The notes: generated by a model not told the origin, from the letters alone. DNA of 64,000 nucleotides from Cardiobacteriaceae bacterium (GCA_030525785.1 JAUNEA010000001.1:186001-250000); one strand, 5' to 3'; shown: positions 46,155-55,482, counted from the stretch's first letter. Numbers and translations: made by a program.

Positions 46155-46844
46155 TTAAGTTAGGTTACAGGTAGATGACGCTGCCAAATGCAACGTTTCC
46201 TCGATTATAGCGCGAAGTTTTGCAAAAAAAACCGCCCCCTCTTCCATACCCTCAAAATGAACCCCTGAAAGCAAATAAGCTCCCTTTCCGTACTGACCAG
46301 CAATAATAGCTGCCATACCTTGATGATGCGGATAACGCGCCACCACACGCTCCGCCTGCCCTATAAATGCACACCCACCATGATACACCACCCGATGTTC
46401 GGGAAATTCAGGCAACACCAGCTCCGAACGACTGTTTGCCGTTAAATCATACAATCGCCCCCCTGCCAAAGCCTTCCAAGAGCCTCGCGCAATCCCTGTA
46501 AAAAAACCCAACTCCCGTGAGCCATAAATACGATAACCTTCTCCTCTAAAATCAACCTGCTGACAAGCAAAATAAGCTCCTGCACAAATGCCCAGATAAA
46601 TGCCACCATTTGCCACAAAGCGCTTTATTGCCTCTGTACCTTTGCCATGCAAACGCCGACAGTAAGGCAAGTCTGCACCGCCGCCGATGACCAACATATC
46701 TGCCACAATGCCTGATTGAATCCGTTCAGCATTCACACACTCCAGCTCAATCACCCAATCTTGCCAATAGCGAGGCAAAGCGCTTTGTAATTGTGCCAAC
46801 CCTTCTTGCCCTACGCCATCATCATCATACAACCATACCAACAT
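46155..46844 (-). CDS. BPL_N domain protein (glutamine-amidotransferase-like)
   Basis: A 229-residue protein with the class I glutamine-amidotransferase-like fold of the BPL_N family (related to the N-terminus of some eukaryotic biotin-protein ligases). The candidate nucleophile Cys87 is in YLGICAGAYFAC, preceded by LVIGGGADLP and followed by YHGG. GGAGG precedes the ATG at 46844; the 21 upstream codons in frame are not conserved in character. It has no signal peptide. It is divergent from bioY, so a biotin link is suggested by both family and context. The reaction is unknown. Confidence 0.75.
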   Translation of the reverse strand: MLVWLYDDDGVGQEGLAQLQSALPRYWQDWVIELECVNAERIQSGIVADMLVIGGGADLPYCRRLHGKGTEAIKRFVANGGIYLGICAGAYFACQQVDFRGEGYRIYGSRELGFFTGIARGSWKALAGGRLYDLTANSRSELVLPEFPEHRVVYHGGCAFIGQAERVVARYPHHQGMAAIIAGQYGKGAYLLSGVHFEGMEEGAVFFAKLRAIIEETLHLAASSTCNLT

Positions 46845-46920
46845 CTTTCCTCCTCTGCCAAAGCGCTTTGTTTGATGACATGGTGTTACGGAATTACCCA
46901 ATCCCATGCCTAAATTAAGC

Positions 46921-46961
46921 TATAATCCACACCCTGCCCCCAAAAGCTTATTTTGAGGGCA
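46921..46961 (+). promoter_or_regulatory. bioY promoter -10 with downstream inverted repeat
   Basis: TATAAT at 46921-46926 is followed by an 11-bp inverted repeat with one mismatch (46935-46945 with 46951-46961, loop GCTTA). The repeat begins close to the expected transcription start, so it is either an operator for a biotin regulator or a 5' hairpin in the RNA. I see no good -35. Confidence 0.5.
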
Positions 46962-47000
46962 AATATTTTGGTTTAACTCTTAGAGCAAAAAGGATTTTCT

Positions 47001-47570
47001 ATGTCTCATACCGCTTCACTCATTCAAGCCAAACAATGGTATCTTTCTGATTCTCTCCAATCAACCCTGATTAAGGCATTTCTTGGCTCACTCATCATTG
47101 CCTTATTCGCTCAAATTTCTATTCCTCTGCAACCTGTTCCCATCACAGGACAAACTTTAGGGGTCACCATCGTTGGCTTTGCTTTAGGTGCAAAAGCTGG
47201 CACAGGAGCTGTCTTGATGTATTTGCTGGAAGGGGCTTTAGGCTTACCTGTGTTTGCAGGCGGTGCATCAGGTTATGCCGCTTTATTAGGCAAAACAGGT
47301 GGCTATTTGATTGGTTTCATTCCGAGCGCGTGGGTTTTGGGTTATGCCAGCGATAAGGGTGTTTTGAATCACAAATGGGCAACCTTAGGCGTAGCGCTGT
47401 TATCGGCTGCGATTACTTTTGCTTTTGGCTTATTGCAATTATCGTTCTTTGTGCCTGCGGATAAATTGTTACAATTTGGCTTGATTCCATTCATTCCAGG
47501 TGGGGTTATCAAAGCGCTTATTGCTAGTGCCTTAATTATTCCTGCATATAACTTCTTCAAAAAGATTTAA
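47001..47570 (+). CDS. bioY: Biotin transporter BioY
   Basis: A 189-residue integral membrane protein with six helices, the substrate-binding S component for biotin uptake. It has the family motif IPLQPVPITGQTLGVTIVGFALGAKAG, LEGALGLPVFAGGASG and GGYLIGF. No energy-coupling genes (bioMN) are adjacent; a solitary BioY can act alone or use a shared ECF module. AAAAGGAT precedes the ATG. A strong terminator follows. Confidence 0.93.
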   Translation: MSHTASLIQAKQWYLSDSLQSTLIKAFLGSLIIALFAQISIPLQPVPITGQTLGVTIVGFALGAKAGTGAVLMYLLEGALGLPVFAGGASGYAALLGKTGGYLIGFIPSAWVLGYASDKGVLNHKWATLGVALLSAAITFAFGLLQLSFFVPADKLLQFGLIPFIPGGVIKALIASALIIPAYNFFKKI

Positions 47571-47597
47571 ACCAAGCACATGGTTTATCGACAAACC

Positions 47598-47623
47598 AAA
47601 AAGCCCCCAATAGGGGGCTTTTT
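47598..47623. terminator. Rho-independent terminator between bioY and the convergent gene
   Basis: AAAAGCCCCC pairs with GGGGGCTTTT around an AATA loop (47599-47622). It has runs of A and T on the two sides and works in both directions. Confidence 0.92.
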
Positions 47624-47648
47624 CATATCGACAAGCATACAAAGCGCT

Positions 47649-48842
47649 TTATTTAATCTCTGTGATTTCCCAAGGCAAGCCATATTTCGCCAAGTCTGCC
47701 AAGAAGGGATCAGGGTCAAATTGTTCCATATTGAAAACCCCTTGACCACGCCATTTGTTTTCCAACATCATTTTAGCGCCAACCATCGCAGGCACACCTG
47801 TGGTATAGGAAATGGCTTGCGAACCCACTTCGGCATAGCATTCTTCATGAACACAAATTTGATAAATGTAATAGGTTTTTTCCACTCCATCTTTAATGCC
47901 TTTTGCCACACAACCAATGCAGGTTTTGCCTTTGGTACGTGCGCCTAAAGAAGCTGGGTCAGGTAAAAGCGCTTTGAGGAATTGAATGGGGATAATCTCC
48001 ACGCCATTGAATTTCACAGGCTCAATGGAAGTCATGCCCACATTTTCCAGAACTTTTAAGTGATTCAAATAATTATCGGAAAAAGTCATCCAGAATCGTG
48101 CCACTTTAATTTCAGGGAAATGTTTGACAATGGATTCCAATTCTTCGTGATACATCAAATAAATATTTTTTTCGCCAATGGTGGGGAAATCAAAAACCCG
48201 TTTATGGGATAAGGCTGGACTGATTTGCCAAGCACCATTTTCCCAATGTTTCGCATCAGCAGTCACTTCACGAATATTGATTTCAGGATTGAAATTGGTG
48301 GCAAAAGGATAACCATGGTCGCCTGCATTGGCATCAATGATGTCTAATTCATGGATTTCGTCCAAATAATGTTTTTTCAAATAGGCGGTAAAAACATTGG
48401 TCACACCTGGGTCAAAGCCCGAACCCAATAACGCCATAATGCCTTTTTCTTTATAGCGGTCGTGATACGCCCATTGCCATTTGTATTCAAATTTAGCTTC
48501 TTCAGGTGGTTCATAGTTGGCGGTGTCCAAATAATCCACCCCAGTTGCCAAACAAGCGTCCATAATCGGTAAATCTTGATAAGGTAAAGCAATATTTAAC
48601 ACCAAATCAGGTTGAACTTTTTTAATGAGTTCAATCATTTCACCCACATTATCCGCATCAACTTGTGCTGTTTTAACCGTTACCCCATAGCGCTTTTTCA
48701 CGGCTTCGGCAATCTCATTGCAACGGCTTAGGGTACGGCTTGCTAAAGTAATATCTGAAAATAATTCCGAAGCCTGTGCACATTTATGCACCACCACATT
48801 GGATACGCCACCTGCGCCAATAATCAAAACTTTTTTACTCAT
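47649..48842 (-). CDS. Carboxynorspermidine synthase (saccharopine dehydrogenase family)
   Basis: A 397-residue NAD(P)-dependent reductase with N-terminal Rossmann motif LIIGAGGVSNVVVHKCA and the family core LGSGFDPGVTNVFTAYL. It resembles carboxynorspermidine dehydrogenase, which condenses aspartate semialdehyde with a diamine (putrescine or diaminopropane) to make carboxy(nor)spermidine. It lies 16 bases after speA, which supports a polyamine operon. The partner decarboxylase nspC is not in the window. I use the ATG at 48842 because GGAG precedes it. Only one palindrome occurs, near its end. Confidence 0.87.
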   Translation of the reverse strand: MSKKVLIIGAGGVSNVVVHKCAQASELFSDITLASRTLSRCNEIAEAVKKRYGVTVKTAQVDADNVGEMIELIKKVQPDLVLNIALPYQDLPIMDACLATGVDYLDTANYEPPEEAKFEYKWQWAYHDRYKEKGIMALLGSGFDPGVTNVFTAYLKKHYLDEIHELDIIDANAGDHGYPFATNFNPEINIREVTADAKHWENGAWQISPALSHKRVFDFPTIGEKNIYLMYHEELESIVKHFPEIKVARFWMTFSDNYLNHLKVLENVGMTSIEPVKFNGVEIIPIQFLKALLPDPASLGARTKGKTCIGCVAKGIKDGVEKTYYIYQICVHEECYAEVGSQAISYTTGVPAMVGAKMMLENKWRGQGVFNMEQFDPDPFLADLAKYGLPWEITEIK

Positions 48843-48858
48843 ATCGGATACTCCTAGT

Positions 48859-50763
48859 TTATTGTTCATAATAAGTATAGCCACGCAAGCCATCTTCAAA
48901 TTTGCTGACCAACAATTGACGCTCACCTGCGCTGATAATACCGTTACGCACAGCTCGTTCTGCAGTTTGACGGAATTGTGCTAGTAAATTCGCAGGCTGA
49001 TACTCTACATAACTTAATACATCTGCCACCGAATCGCCCTCAACTTCACCCACAAAATCAAAGCTGCCATCATCATTGATGTACACCGAAACCACATGAG
49101 TATCGCCCAGCAAATTATGCAAATCGCCCAGTGTTTCTTGATATGCACCAACCAAGAAAACCCCCAAATAGTATTCCTCACCCTCGCGAATTTCATGAAA
49201 CGCTTGCGCTCGTTCAACTTCTGAACCATCGGTAAAGCGGTCAATTTTTCCATCACTATCGCAAGTCATATCAGCCAAAACAGCTAAGCGCGTTGGCTTT
49301 TCTAAATGACGATGCAAAGGTGCAACAGGGAAAATCTGATCAATGGCCCACGCATCAGGTAAGGATTGGAACACACTGAAATTGCCATAATAAATATCGG
49401 CCAACATGGTTTTAAACACTTCTGGCTCCGATAAAGCATCAGGGTTACGCTCAATAATCTTTGAGATTTCTGTCATCACTACCATAAAAATTTGCTCAAC
49501 TTGCGCACGCACGCGCAAATCCAAATCGCCACGCATAAAACCTTCTCGCGCTTCATCACGATAATAAACCGCATCATTGAAGCATTCTTGTGCGTTTTTC
49601 TCCGAAAGCATATGATAACTTTCCATCAAACCACGAACCAAACGGTTCTCTTGGTTTACGGTTTCTGGCAAGGTGTTGTTGGCAAAACCTGTGACATCTA
49701 AAATATTGAACATCAGCACTGTAGAATAAGCCACTGTTGCTCGTCCTGATTCTGTCACAATGGTTGGGTGTTCAATACCTTTTTCATCAAGAACCGATTG
49801 AATGGTATCCACCACATCAACACAATACTCTTCCAAGCTGTAATTACGCGAATGAACCGCTGAACTGCGTGAGCCATCGTAATCCACTGCTAAGCCGCCA
49901 CCCAAATCCAAGAACTTCATGGGCGCACCTTCTTCCACCAAATCCACATAATAGCGACAAGCTTCACGCACGCCTGTGCGAATATCGCGAATATTAGGAA
50001 TTTGTGAGCCTAAGTGATAGTGCAAAAATTGCAAACAATCCAGCATACCCGCAGCTTTTAAGCCATCAACCACCGCTACCAATTGTGAAGCATTCAAGCC
50101 AAACATCGAGCGGTCACCTGAAGTTGCGTTCCAATGCCCCGAAATCTTAGAAAACAATTTAGCACGCACACCAATCACAGGTCGCACACCCATCGCTTTG
50201 GAACTCTCCACAATAATAGGCAATTCGGCAGGTGTTTCAATCACAAAAATTACTTGGAACCCAAGCTTTGTCATGCCCAAACCCAGCTCCACAAATTCAC
50301 GATCTTTGTAGCCATTGCAAACAATCAATGGCCCTGGCTCTGATAGCATCGATAAAGCAATCATCAATTCAGCTTTGGAGCCAGCCTCTAAACCATGTTG
50401 GTAAGGCTTGCCAAAACGCACAATATCTTCAATCACTTGAGCCTGCTGATTAACCTTGATCGGAAACACTCCTCGATACTGCCCACGATAATGGGTATCA
50501 CGAATCGCCTTACGAAAACCCTCGTTAATTAGCTTGATTTGATTTTCCAATAAATTTTGCACACGAAGCAACACGGGCATCGATTTGCCGCGAACTTCCA
50601 TACCTTCAATCATATCCAACAGCGAAACCGATGCACTGCCACCATCTTTTAATGGCGCATTAACCACCAATTCCCCACGCTCATTCAAGCCAAAATAACC
50701 AGCTCCCCAACCCGAAATACGATAAAGCTCGTCCGAATCGCGAATACTCCAGTTTTGTTCCAA
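48859..50763 (-). CDS. speA: Biosynthetic arginine decarboxylase
   Basis: A fold-III pyridoxal-phosphate enzyme that turns arginine into agmatine for polyamine synthesis. The PLP-binding Lys is in GVFPIKVNQQ (about residue 103), and HYHLGSQI, LDLGGGLAVDYDGS and TESGRATVAY are hallmark segments. At about 634 residues it has normal length. AGGAGT lies 6 bases before TTG at 50763 and inside the coding region of any longer form, so I take that TTG start. The entire 1.9 kb gene has no palindrome, unusual for this genome. Confidence 0.94.
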   Translation of the reverse strand: MEQNWSIRDSDELYRISGWGAGYFGLNERGELVVNAPLKDGGSASVSLLDMIEGMEVRGKSMPVLLRVQNLLENQIKLINEGFRKAIRDTHYRGQYRGVFPIKVNQQAQVIEDIVRFGKPYQHGLEAGSKAELMIALSMLSEPGPLIVCNGYKDREFVELGLGMTKLGFQVIFVIETPAELPIIVESSKAMGVRPVIGVRAKLFSKISGHWNATSGDRSMFGLNASQLVAVVDGLKAAGMLDCLQFLHYHLGSQIPNIRDIRTGVREACRYYVDLVEEGAPMKFLDLGGGLAVDYDGSRSSAVHSRNYSLEEYCVDVVDTIQSVLDEKGIEHPTIVTESGRATVAYSTVLMFNILDVTGFANNTLPETVNQENRLVRGLMESYHMLSEKNAQECFNDAVYYRDEAREGFMRGDLDLRVRAQVEQIFMVVMTEISKIIERNPDALSEPEVFKTMLADIYYGNFSVFQSLPDAWAIDQIFPVAPLHRHLEKPTRLAVLADMTCDSDGKIDRFTDGSEVERAQAFHEIREGEEYYLGVFLVGAYQETLGDLHNLLGDTHVVSVYINDDGSFDFVGEVEGDSVADVLSYVEYQPANLLAQFRQTAERAVRNGIISAGERQLLVSKFEDGLRGYTYYEQ

Positions 50764-50837
50764 TGTGGTACTCCTAAACAACGTTACATGCCATCATGAT
50801 GAATAATGGACCCCAAAGCGCTTTGACGATATCCTTT

Positions 50838-51275
50838 CTAGGCGCTTGTTTTTCCTGATTTACTGTCTAAGCTCATCAAAAAAGCGCTTTGACAGTTCAC
50901 CAAATGATTTAGTGTCTCCATAGGATTCATGCCATCAAAATCTTGCATTTGCTCAAGAAAAAGCTGCTGATGTTGCAAAAAAACCTGTAAAGACTTCTCT
51001 AAATATTGTCCAAGTAATCCTTGCAACAAAGGATCTTGGTATCGAAGAACTTCTCGCAAAAGCGCTTTGGAAAAAATAGCTTCATGATTGGCGTCTAACT
51101 CTGCCAACAAAAGCAAAAAAACCGAACGTGTAATATCAATACCTGTGCTCGCCTCTACAATCCTAACATCTTGCCCAGAACGAACCAAATCTCGTACATA
51201 TTCGTTGCTGATGTAACGGCTTTCTTGGGTATCGTATAAACGGCGATTTGGATATTTCTTAATCAATCGGCTCAT
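50838..51275 (-). CDS. phaR: Polyhydroxyalkanoate synthesis repressor PhaR
   Basis: A 145-residue regulator with the PHB/PHA-accumulation DNA-binding domain at its N-terminus (IKKYPNRRLYDTQESRYI, residues 5-22) and the accumulation-regulatory domain after it (residues about 60-110). PhaR represses phasin and PHA genes and senses polymer granules. No phaC, phaA or phaB is near. The palindrome directly abuts the ATG (CAAAGCGCTTTGT then ATG) where a ribosome site would be expected, and no Shine-Dalgarno is visible. Confidence 0.88.
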   Translation of the reverse strand: MSRLIKKYPNRRLYDTQESRYISNEYVRDLVRSGQDVRIVEASTGIDITRSVFLLLLAELDANHEAIFSKALLREVLRYQDPLLQGLLGQYLEKSLQVFLQHQQLFLEQMQDFDGMNPMETLNHLVNCQSAFLMSLDSKSGKTSA

Positions 51276-51302
51276 ACAAAGCGCTTTGTTCTCAAGCTTG
51301 GG

Positions 51303-51545
51303 TTAAAAAATCCACCAACGCTTTGCCTGATAAGCATTAGGCGTAAACTCCCCTTCCAGCATTTCGCAATGGGTTTGCGTCATACTGTCTTGTGATTTGC
51401 ACTGTCCTTCACGGCAAGGAGCAATATTCTGGCAAATTCCTTTAGATTGGTTATGGGTTCCTGCATTGTATGGCGCACAGGCAGAAAGTGCTATAAGCAA
51501 AGCTCCCCGTGCGCATAATTGCCAAAATCGTTGTTGTCGCTGCAT
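51303..51545 (-). CDS. Small Cys-rich lipoprotein of unknown function
   Basis: An 80-residue protein starting at the ATG at 51545, after TAGGAGTA. The signal ends in LSAC (Cys23). The mature part has four more cysteines (GICQNIAPCREGQCK and HCEM), so two disulfides are possible. The longer in-frame form upstream lacks a signal at the right place. I do not recognise a family. It lies just after phaR on the same strand. Confidence 0.6.
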   Translation of the reverse strand: MQRQQRFWQLCARGALLIALSACAPYNAGTHNQSKGICQNIAPCREGQCKSQDSMTQTHCEMLEGEFTPNAYQAKRWWIF

Positions 51546-51701
51546 GATTACTCCTAAAAATGAGAGAAATGCGGATAAAAAATTGTGCTGACGAGATAAG
51601 AAACTGCCATGCGTGCGCGAATTGTAGCGCAAAAGCTTCGATTGTGTAGCCCTTTTCAGTCTAAAACTCAAGGCAGCCGTAAAAAATCCTTTGCTAAAAA
51701 G

Positions 51702-52772
51702 CTACAATCGCTGGCTTTGAATAGCTTTCAAACTGACCAAAGGAGCGCTGGGATCAATGCCTTCCATAAATTGTTGGTGGCGATCAAAATGTGTTAATTG
51801 ATATACAAGCCCTAGCCAATTAGCAAAAAGCGCTTTGGCAGTATCACCCCAAGTCATATCAATTTCCTGCTCTAACTCAGCCTCAGGGAAATAAGCCATT
51901 TCTTTACCTGAAGATAAGAATTGTTCAATCAATTCAATACCTCGTGGTGAAAAATAATGCTCAGGCAAATAACTGGCATAATCTATTTTACCTTGTAAAT
52001 AATCACTCAAATCTCGTTTAAATTCTTTCAACAAGCTCAATTTATCGTATTCTGGGTGTCCCTGAAAAAAGACTTGTCGAATACCATCTTGCGAACAAGC
52101 TAAAGCAATTTCCCCACCATCATCACGAACCAAAATGGGCAATCCTTTTTCACGCAAAGCGCTTTCCGAAACGCCATTCCAACGCGAATGTGGCATATCA
52201 AAACGTGTATTCAAATTAGACAGTAAAGGATGATAAGTATCCACAACTCGATGAGTATAAACCCCAAAGCGCTTTTTCCGCGCTCGCACTCGGTCAATAT
52301 CGTAAAAATGATGCAATGCTAAATGAGATGCCAAGCAAGAACATAAAACCGAAACTACATTTTTATCTGCCCAATCAAAAACTTGTTTTACTTCATGCAA
52401 ATAAGGCTCTTGAGATAAATTAGGATAAACAGGATTAGTTCCTGTGCAAATAATAGCATCTAATCCTTCACGCTTTAAATCATCAAATTTTTCATAATGC
52501 TCTTCAATATAATGCTGCATTTCTGGGCTACGCGGAACACCATTAACCGTAAACAAATGCACATAAATTTGTGCAATCCTATTAGAATTACCAATTAATC
52601 GCAAAAATTGTCTTTCTGTTGCCCGCAATGCGCCATCAGGCATCATATTTAAAAGCCCAATATGCAATTCACGAATATGCTGACGATTAGCACGCTCAAT
52701 CGTTAATACTTCATGACCTTCTGCTTGAATTCTTTGCAATGATTCTAATGGACGATGGGCAACCAAAGGCAT
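51702..52772 (-). CDS. metA: Homoserine O-succinyltransferase (MetA family)
   Basis: A 356-residue MetA-family acyltransferase, which activates homoserine for methionine synthesis. It has HIGLLNMMPDGALRATERQFLRLIG (residues 37-61) and IICTGTNPVY. The catalytic Cys region SVLCSCLASHLALHHF holds Cys146 as nucleophile by alignment, and the conserved His and Glu follow in GHPEY. Acyl-CoA preference (succinyl or acetyl) in this family depends on few residues and cannot be fixed here. It is the last gene of the long minus-strand run from the VWA genes, with 54 bases to the ATPase gene. Confidence 0.88.
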   Translation of the reverse strand: MPLVAHRPLESLQRIQAEGHEVLTIERANRQHIRELHIGLLNMMPDGALRATERQFLRLIGNSNRIAQIYVHLFTVNGVPRSPEMQHYIEEHYEKFDDLKREGLDAIICTGTNPVYPNLSQEPYLHEVKQVFDWADKNVVSVLCSCLASHLALHHFYDIDRVRARKKRFGVYTHRVVDTYHPLLSNLNTRFDMPHSRWNGVSESALREKGLPILVRDDGGEIALACSQDGIRQVFFQGHPEYDKLSLLKEFKRDLSDYLQGKIDYASYLPEHYFSPRGIELIEQFLSSGKEMAYFPEAELEQEIDMTWGDTAKALFANWLGLVYQLTHFDRHQQFMEGIDPSAPLVSLKAIQSQRL

Positions 52773-52826
52773 ATAAAACTCCTAATGTATCATTATCTTA
52801 GTAATAAGTATATGAGATATTCTCTA

Positions 52827-53633
52827 TTATCTCTCTCTAGCCAGCTGCTCTACTCGCTCTATGAAAGCCTCTGCTGTTTTCATTTCCCACATTTCTCTTG
52901 CGGGTAAAACAACACCAAAGCGCTTTGCCAATTTCAAACAACGTTCACGGCGATGCTTCATCATTTTTGGTGTAACAAAACGAATAAAATCATTGCTGTC
53001 AAATTTATCAGGCGATATACCACTATTCAGCGCACTGTATTCATGAATTCTTGCTTGCAAAAAATCAGGATGATAACAAATCGGCTTAGGATAAGCTAAA
53101 GCTCTTGCTTCCAATTCTGCATACAATTCCTCATCTGTATCCAAATAAACAAATAGCGTTTGAGCACCTAAAGTTTGCAAAACTTCTTCATCATCAATCT
53201 CACAAACGGAACCACCTGCATCATTGATAAAGGCTGTATAACCAAATAAACTTTGCGCTCTATGAATAAATAAACCCACGTCTCGCATAGCTTTTAACTC
53301 TGCTTCAGCGAATAATTTTTGTCTCTCTAAAAATGTTTGCGTTTGATAACCATCTCTACCTAATTTCCCTACAAAGGCTGAAACAATATGCAATCGATCA
53401 ATACTAACTTTACCCTTTACACTCACTGCATCATCTCGCATTAATGCAGATAAAGTTGGCTCACGTTGTGCTAATTGTGTTAGCCAATCACTAATAGGTT
53501 CATTTAAATAACGTGTAGCAATCCGATAATCTCCAGAATAATGAAACCAACCTGCTTGTTGTAACATAGTCGCTAAGGTTGTTTTTCCAACACCAGATGT
53601 CCCCAATAATGTAATCCTCGATATATGGCTCAT
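52827..53633 (-). CDS. P-loop ATPase/kinase-like protein of unknown function
   Basis: A 268-residue soluble protein with a clear Walker A, GTSGVGKTT (residues 11-19), right at the N-terminus. A possible acidic strand is LFVYLDTDEE. A conserved-looking INDAGGSVCEIDDEE segment and a His/Arg-rich C-terminal part follow. I do not recognise a named family; the architecture resembles small nucleotide or protein kinases more than an AAA+ motor. The ATG at 53633 gives Walker A at the usual distance. It sits between terD and metA, with a paired-palindrome terminator upstream that may separate it from terD. Confidence 0.65.
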   Translation of the reverse strand: MSHISRITLLGTSGVGKTTLATMLQQAGWFHYSGDYRIATRYLNEPISDWLTQLAQREPTLSALMRDDAVSVKGKVSIDRLHIVSAFVGKLGRDGYQTQTFLERQKLFAEAELKAMRDVGLFIHRAQSLFGYTAFINDAGGSVCEIDDEEVLQTLGAQTLFVYLDTDEELYAELEARALAYPKPICYHPDFLQARIHEYSALNSGISPDKFDSNDFIRFVTPKMMKHRRERCLKLAKRFGVVLPAREMWEMKTAEAFIERVEQLARER

Positions 53634-53652
53634 ACCTATCTCTCTTTCTGAT

Positions 53653-53696
53653 AAAAAACCAAAGCGCTTTGCCAATCATCATAACAAAGCGCTTTG
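53653..53696 (-). terminator. Paired-palindrome terminator after terD
   Basis: Two full CAAAGCGCTTTG copies (53660-53671 and 53685-53696) form a 12-bp hairpin with a 13-base loop. On the minus strand a T run follows (A run 53653-53658). It probably ends the terC-terD transcript before the ATPase gene. Confidence 0.78.
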
Positions 53697-53727
53697 TTCT
53701 AATCAATCCTAATAGAACTGTATATTT

Positions 53728-54306
53728 TTAACCAACTTGAACACCATACTGTTGACATAAGGCATAAAGACCTCCTAGATATCCTTGACCAATAGCTCGG
53801 AATTTCCACTCTTGATTATATCGGTAAACCTCACCAAAAACCATAGCTGTTTCTGTACTATAATCTTCAGATAAATCAAAACGCAAAATTTCTTCATCAT
53901 TTTCAAGATTCACCAATCTCACAAAGGCATTACTAACTTGTCCAAAATTTTGCTTTCTTGCATCAGCGTCATGTATCGTAACTGTAATGACAAGCGATTT
54001 AATATCTTGAGGAACCCTATTCAAATCAACAATTAAGCTTTCATCATCTCCATCTCCCTCGCCTGTTAAGTTATCTCCCGTATGCTCAACAGAGCCACAA
54101 GGAGATTGTAATTGATTATAGAAAATAAAGTAACTATCAGATAATACTTTACCATCATAACCAACCATAAAAACGCTAGCATCAAGGTCAAAAGGCAAAC
54201 CATTACTGCTACGCGTATCCCAGCCTAAACCAATAATAATATTTTTTAAGCTAGAATTGATTTTACTTAATGAAACATTTTGTCCCTTACTTAAACTAAC
54301 CGCCAT
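53728..54306 (-). CDS. terD: Tellurium/stress resistance protein TerD
   Basis: A 192-residue TerD-family protein, a calcium-binding beta-sandwich linked to tellurite, phage and oxidative stress tolerance. Typical features are the N-terminal [17 protein letters not shown], the Ca-site strand [29 protein letters not shown], and the [14 protein letters not shown] end. GGAG precedes the ATG. terC lies just upstream, and no other TerD paralogues (terA, terE, terF, terZ) are nearby. It has no palindrome inside and AT-rich codons. Confidence 0.92.
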   Translation of the reverse strand: MAVSLSKGQNVSLSKINSSLKNIIIGLGWDTRSSNGLPFDLDASVFMVGYDGKVLSDSYFIFYNQLQSPCGSVEHTGDNLTGEGDGDDESLIVDLNRVPQDIKSLVITVTIHDADARKQNFGQVSNAFVRLVNLENDEEILRFDLSEDYSTETAMVFGEVYRYNQEWKFRAIGQGYLGGLYALCQQYGVQVG

Positions 54307-54330
54307 TTTAATCTCCTCAATGATAAGATT

Positions 54331-55422
54331 TTAAATCTTGTTTTCTTCCTCTTTTTCAGGGAAAATTAATGAAGCTACAATACCCAATGCAAGCACTATC
54401 ATCACTACAACCAACGAAGCATTAGGCGAAATATCCAAACCATGATGGACAATATGGTTTGTTGCCGATAATCCCAATTTGAAAGCAATAAAGAATAGCA
54501 AGACGATAACAGCTTTTTCCAAATGAACCAAATATCCTTTTAAAGCCTCTAATACAAAATACATTGTCCGTAAGCCCAAGATAGCAAACATCATAGCGCT
54601 ATAAACAATCAATGGTTCTTTTGATACGGCAATTACTGCTGGGACACTATCAAAGGCAAACATAACATCGGTCAATTCAATCACCGCTAAACACAAAAAT
54701 AATGGCGTTGCAACCCAAGTACTTTTATTCAATGGTTTAGGCTGATGATGCTCTGGGTGTTTAACATCTTCTCCTGCCAGCTCCAAATGAACCTCTGGGT
54801 ATTTTTCACGAGCTGCCGCTAATTCCTGCTGATTGATAAAGAAATCATGTCCATGCAAACGAGGCCAAACAGGAAAATATTTATGCACCCAACGATAGGC
54901 TAAATGCTCTGAGTAATCCTCATCACCCTCGTCTTCTTCTTTACTTTTCAACATCATTACACCTGTCCAGGCAACAACCAAAGCAAAAATCAATTCCACA
55001 TAAGGACCCAGCGCAAATAATCCTGCACCAATGGCTACAAAAATCATACGGAATACAATAGCACCAATAATGCCCCAATATAAAACTCGATGACGATAGC
55101 CTTCAGGCACTTTAAACCATGTAAAAATAGCCATCATCACAAATAAATTATCAACCGATAAGACTTTCTCTAACGCATAACCTGTGAAAAATAAACTAGC
55201 GTAAGCTCCGCCATGATGAATCCATAAATAAACACCAAAAGCAATAGAAACCACAATCCAAAAGATTGACCATATTGCAGCACTTTTTAATGTTAATGGC
55301 TTATCATCACGATGAGCATATAAATCTACTAAAATAGCACCTACCGAAAAAATCACAAAAATCAGCACTGTTTCTAAGGGAAAACCCAACGATGGCAATG
55401 CTGCTTGAACAGTTTCATTCAT
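54331..55422 (-). CDS. terC: TerC family integral membrane protein
   Basis: A 363-residue membrane protein of the TerC family with about nine helices, linked to tellurite resistance and more widely to metal (Mn) handling and envelope protein export. The conserved EKVLSVDNLFV (about residues 84-94) and ELTDVMFAFDSVPAV carry the acidic residues of the membrane core. A long charged loop (about 145-215, with Glu, Asp and His) is extra. It has no palindrome inside. It pairs with terD (24-base gap). Confidence 0.92.
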   Translation of the reverse strand: MNETVQAALPSLGFPLETVLIFVIFSVGAILVDLYAHRDDKPLTLKSAAIWSIFWIVVSIAFGVYLWIHHGGAYASLFFTGYALEKVLSVDNLFVMMAIFTWFKVPEGYRHRVLYWGIIGAIVFRMIFVAIGAGLFALGPYVELIFALVVAWTGVMMLKSKEEDEGDEDYSEHLAYRWVHKYFPVWPRLHGHDFFINQQELAAAREKYPEVHLELAGEDVKHPEHHQPKPLNKSTWVATPLFLCLAVIELTDVMFAFDSVPAVIAVSKEPLIVYSAMMFAILGLRTMYFVLEALKGYLVHLEKAVIVLLFFIAFKLGLSATNHIVHHGLDISPNASLVVVMIVLALGIVASLIFPEKEEENKI

Positions 55423-55482
55423 AACTTATCCTCAATAAACTCTTAAAAATGAACACTAACATTTTTCAAAGCACTTTGATTG

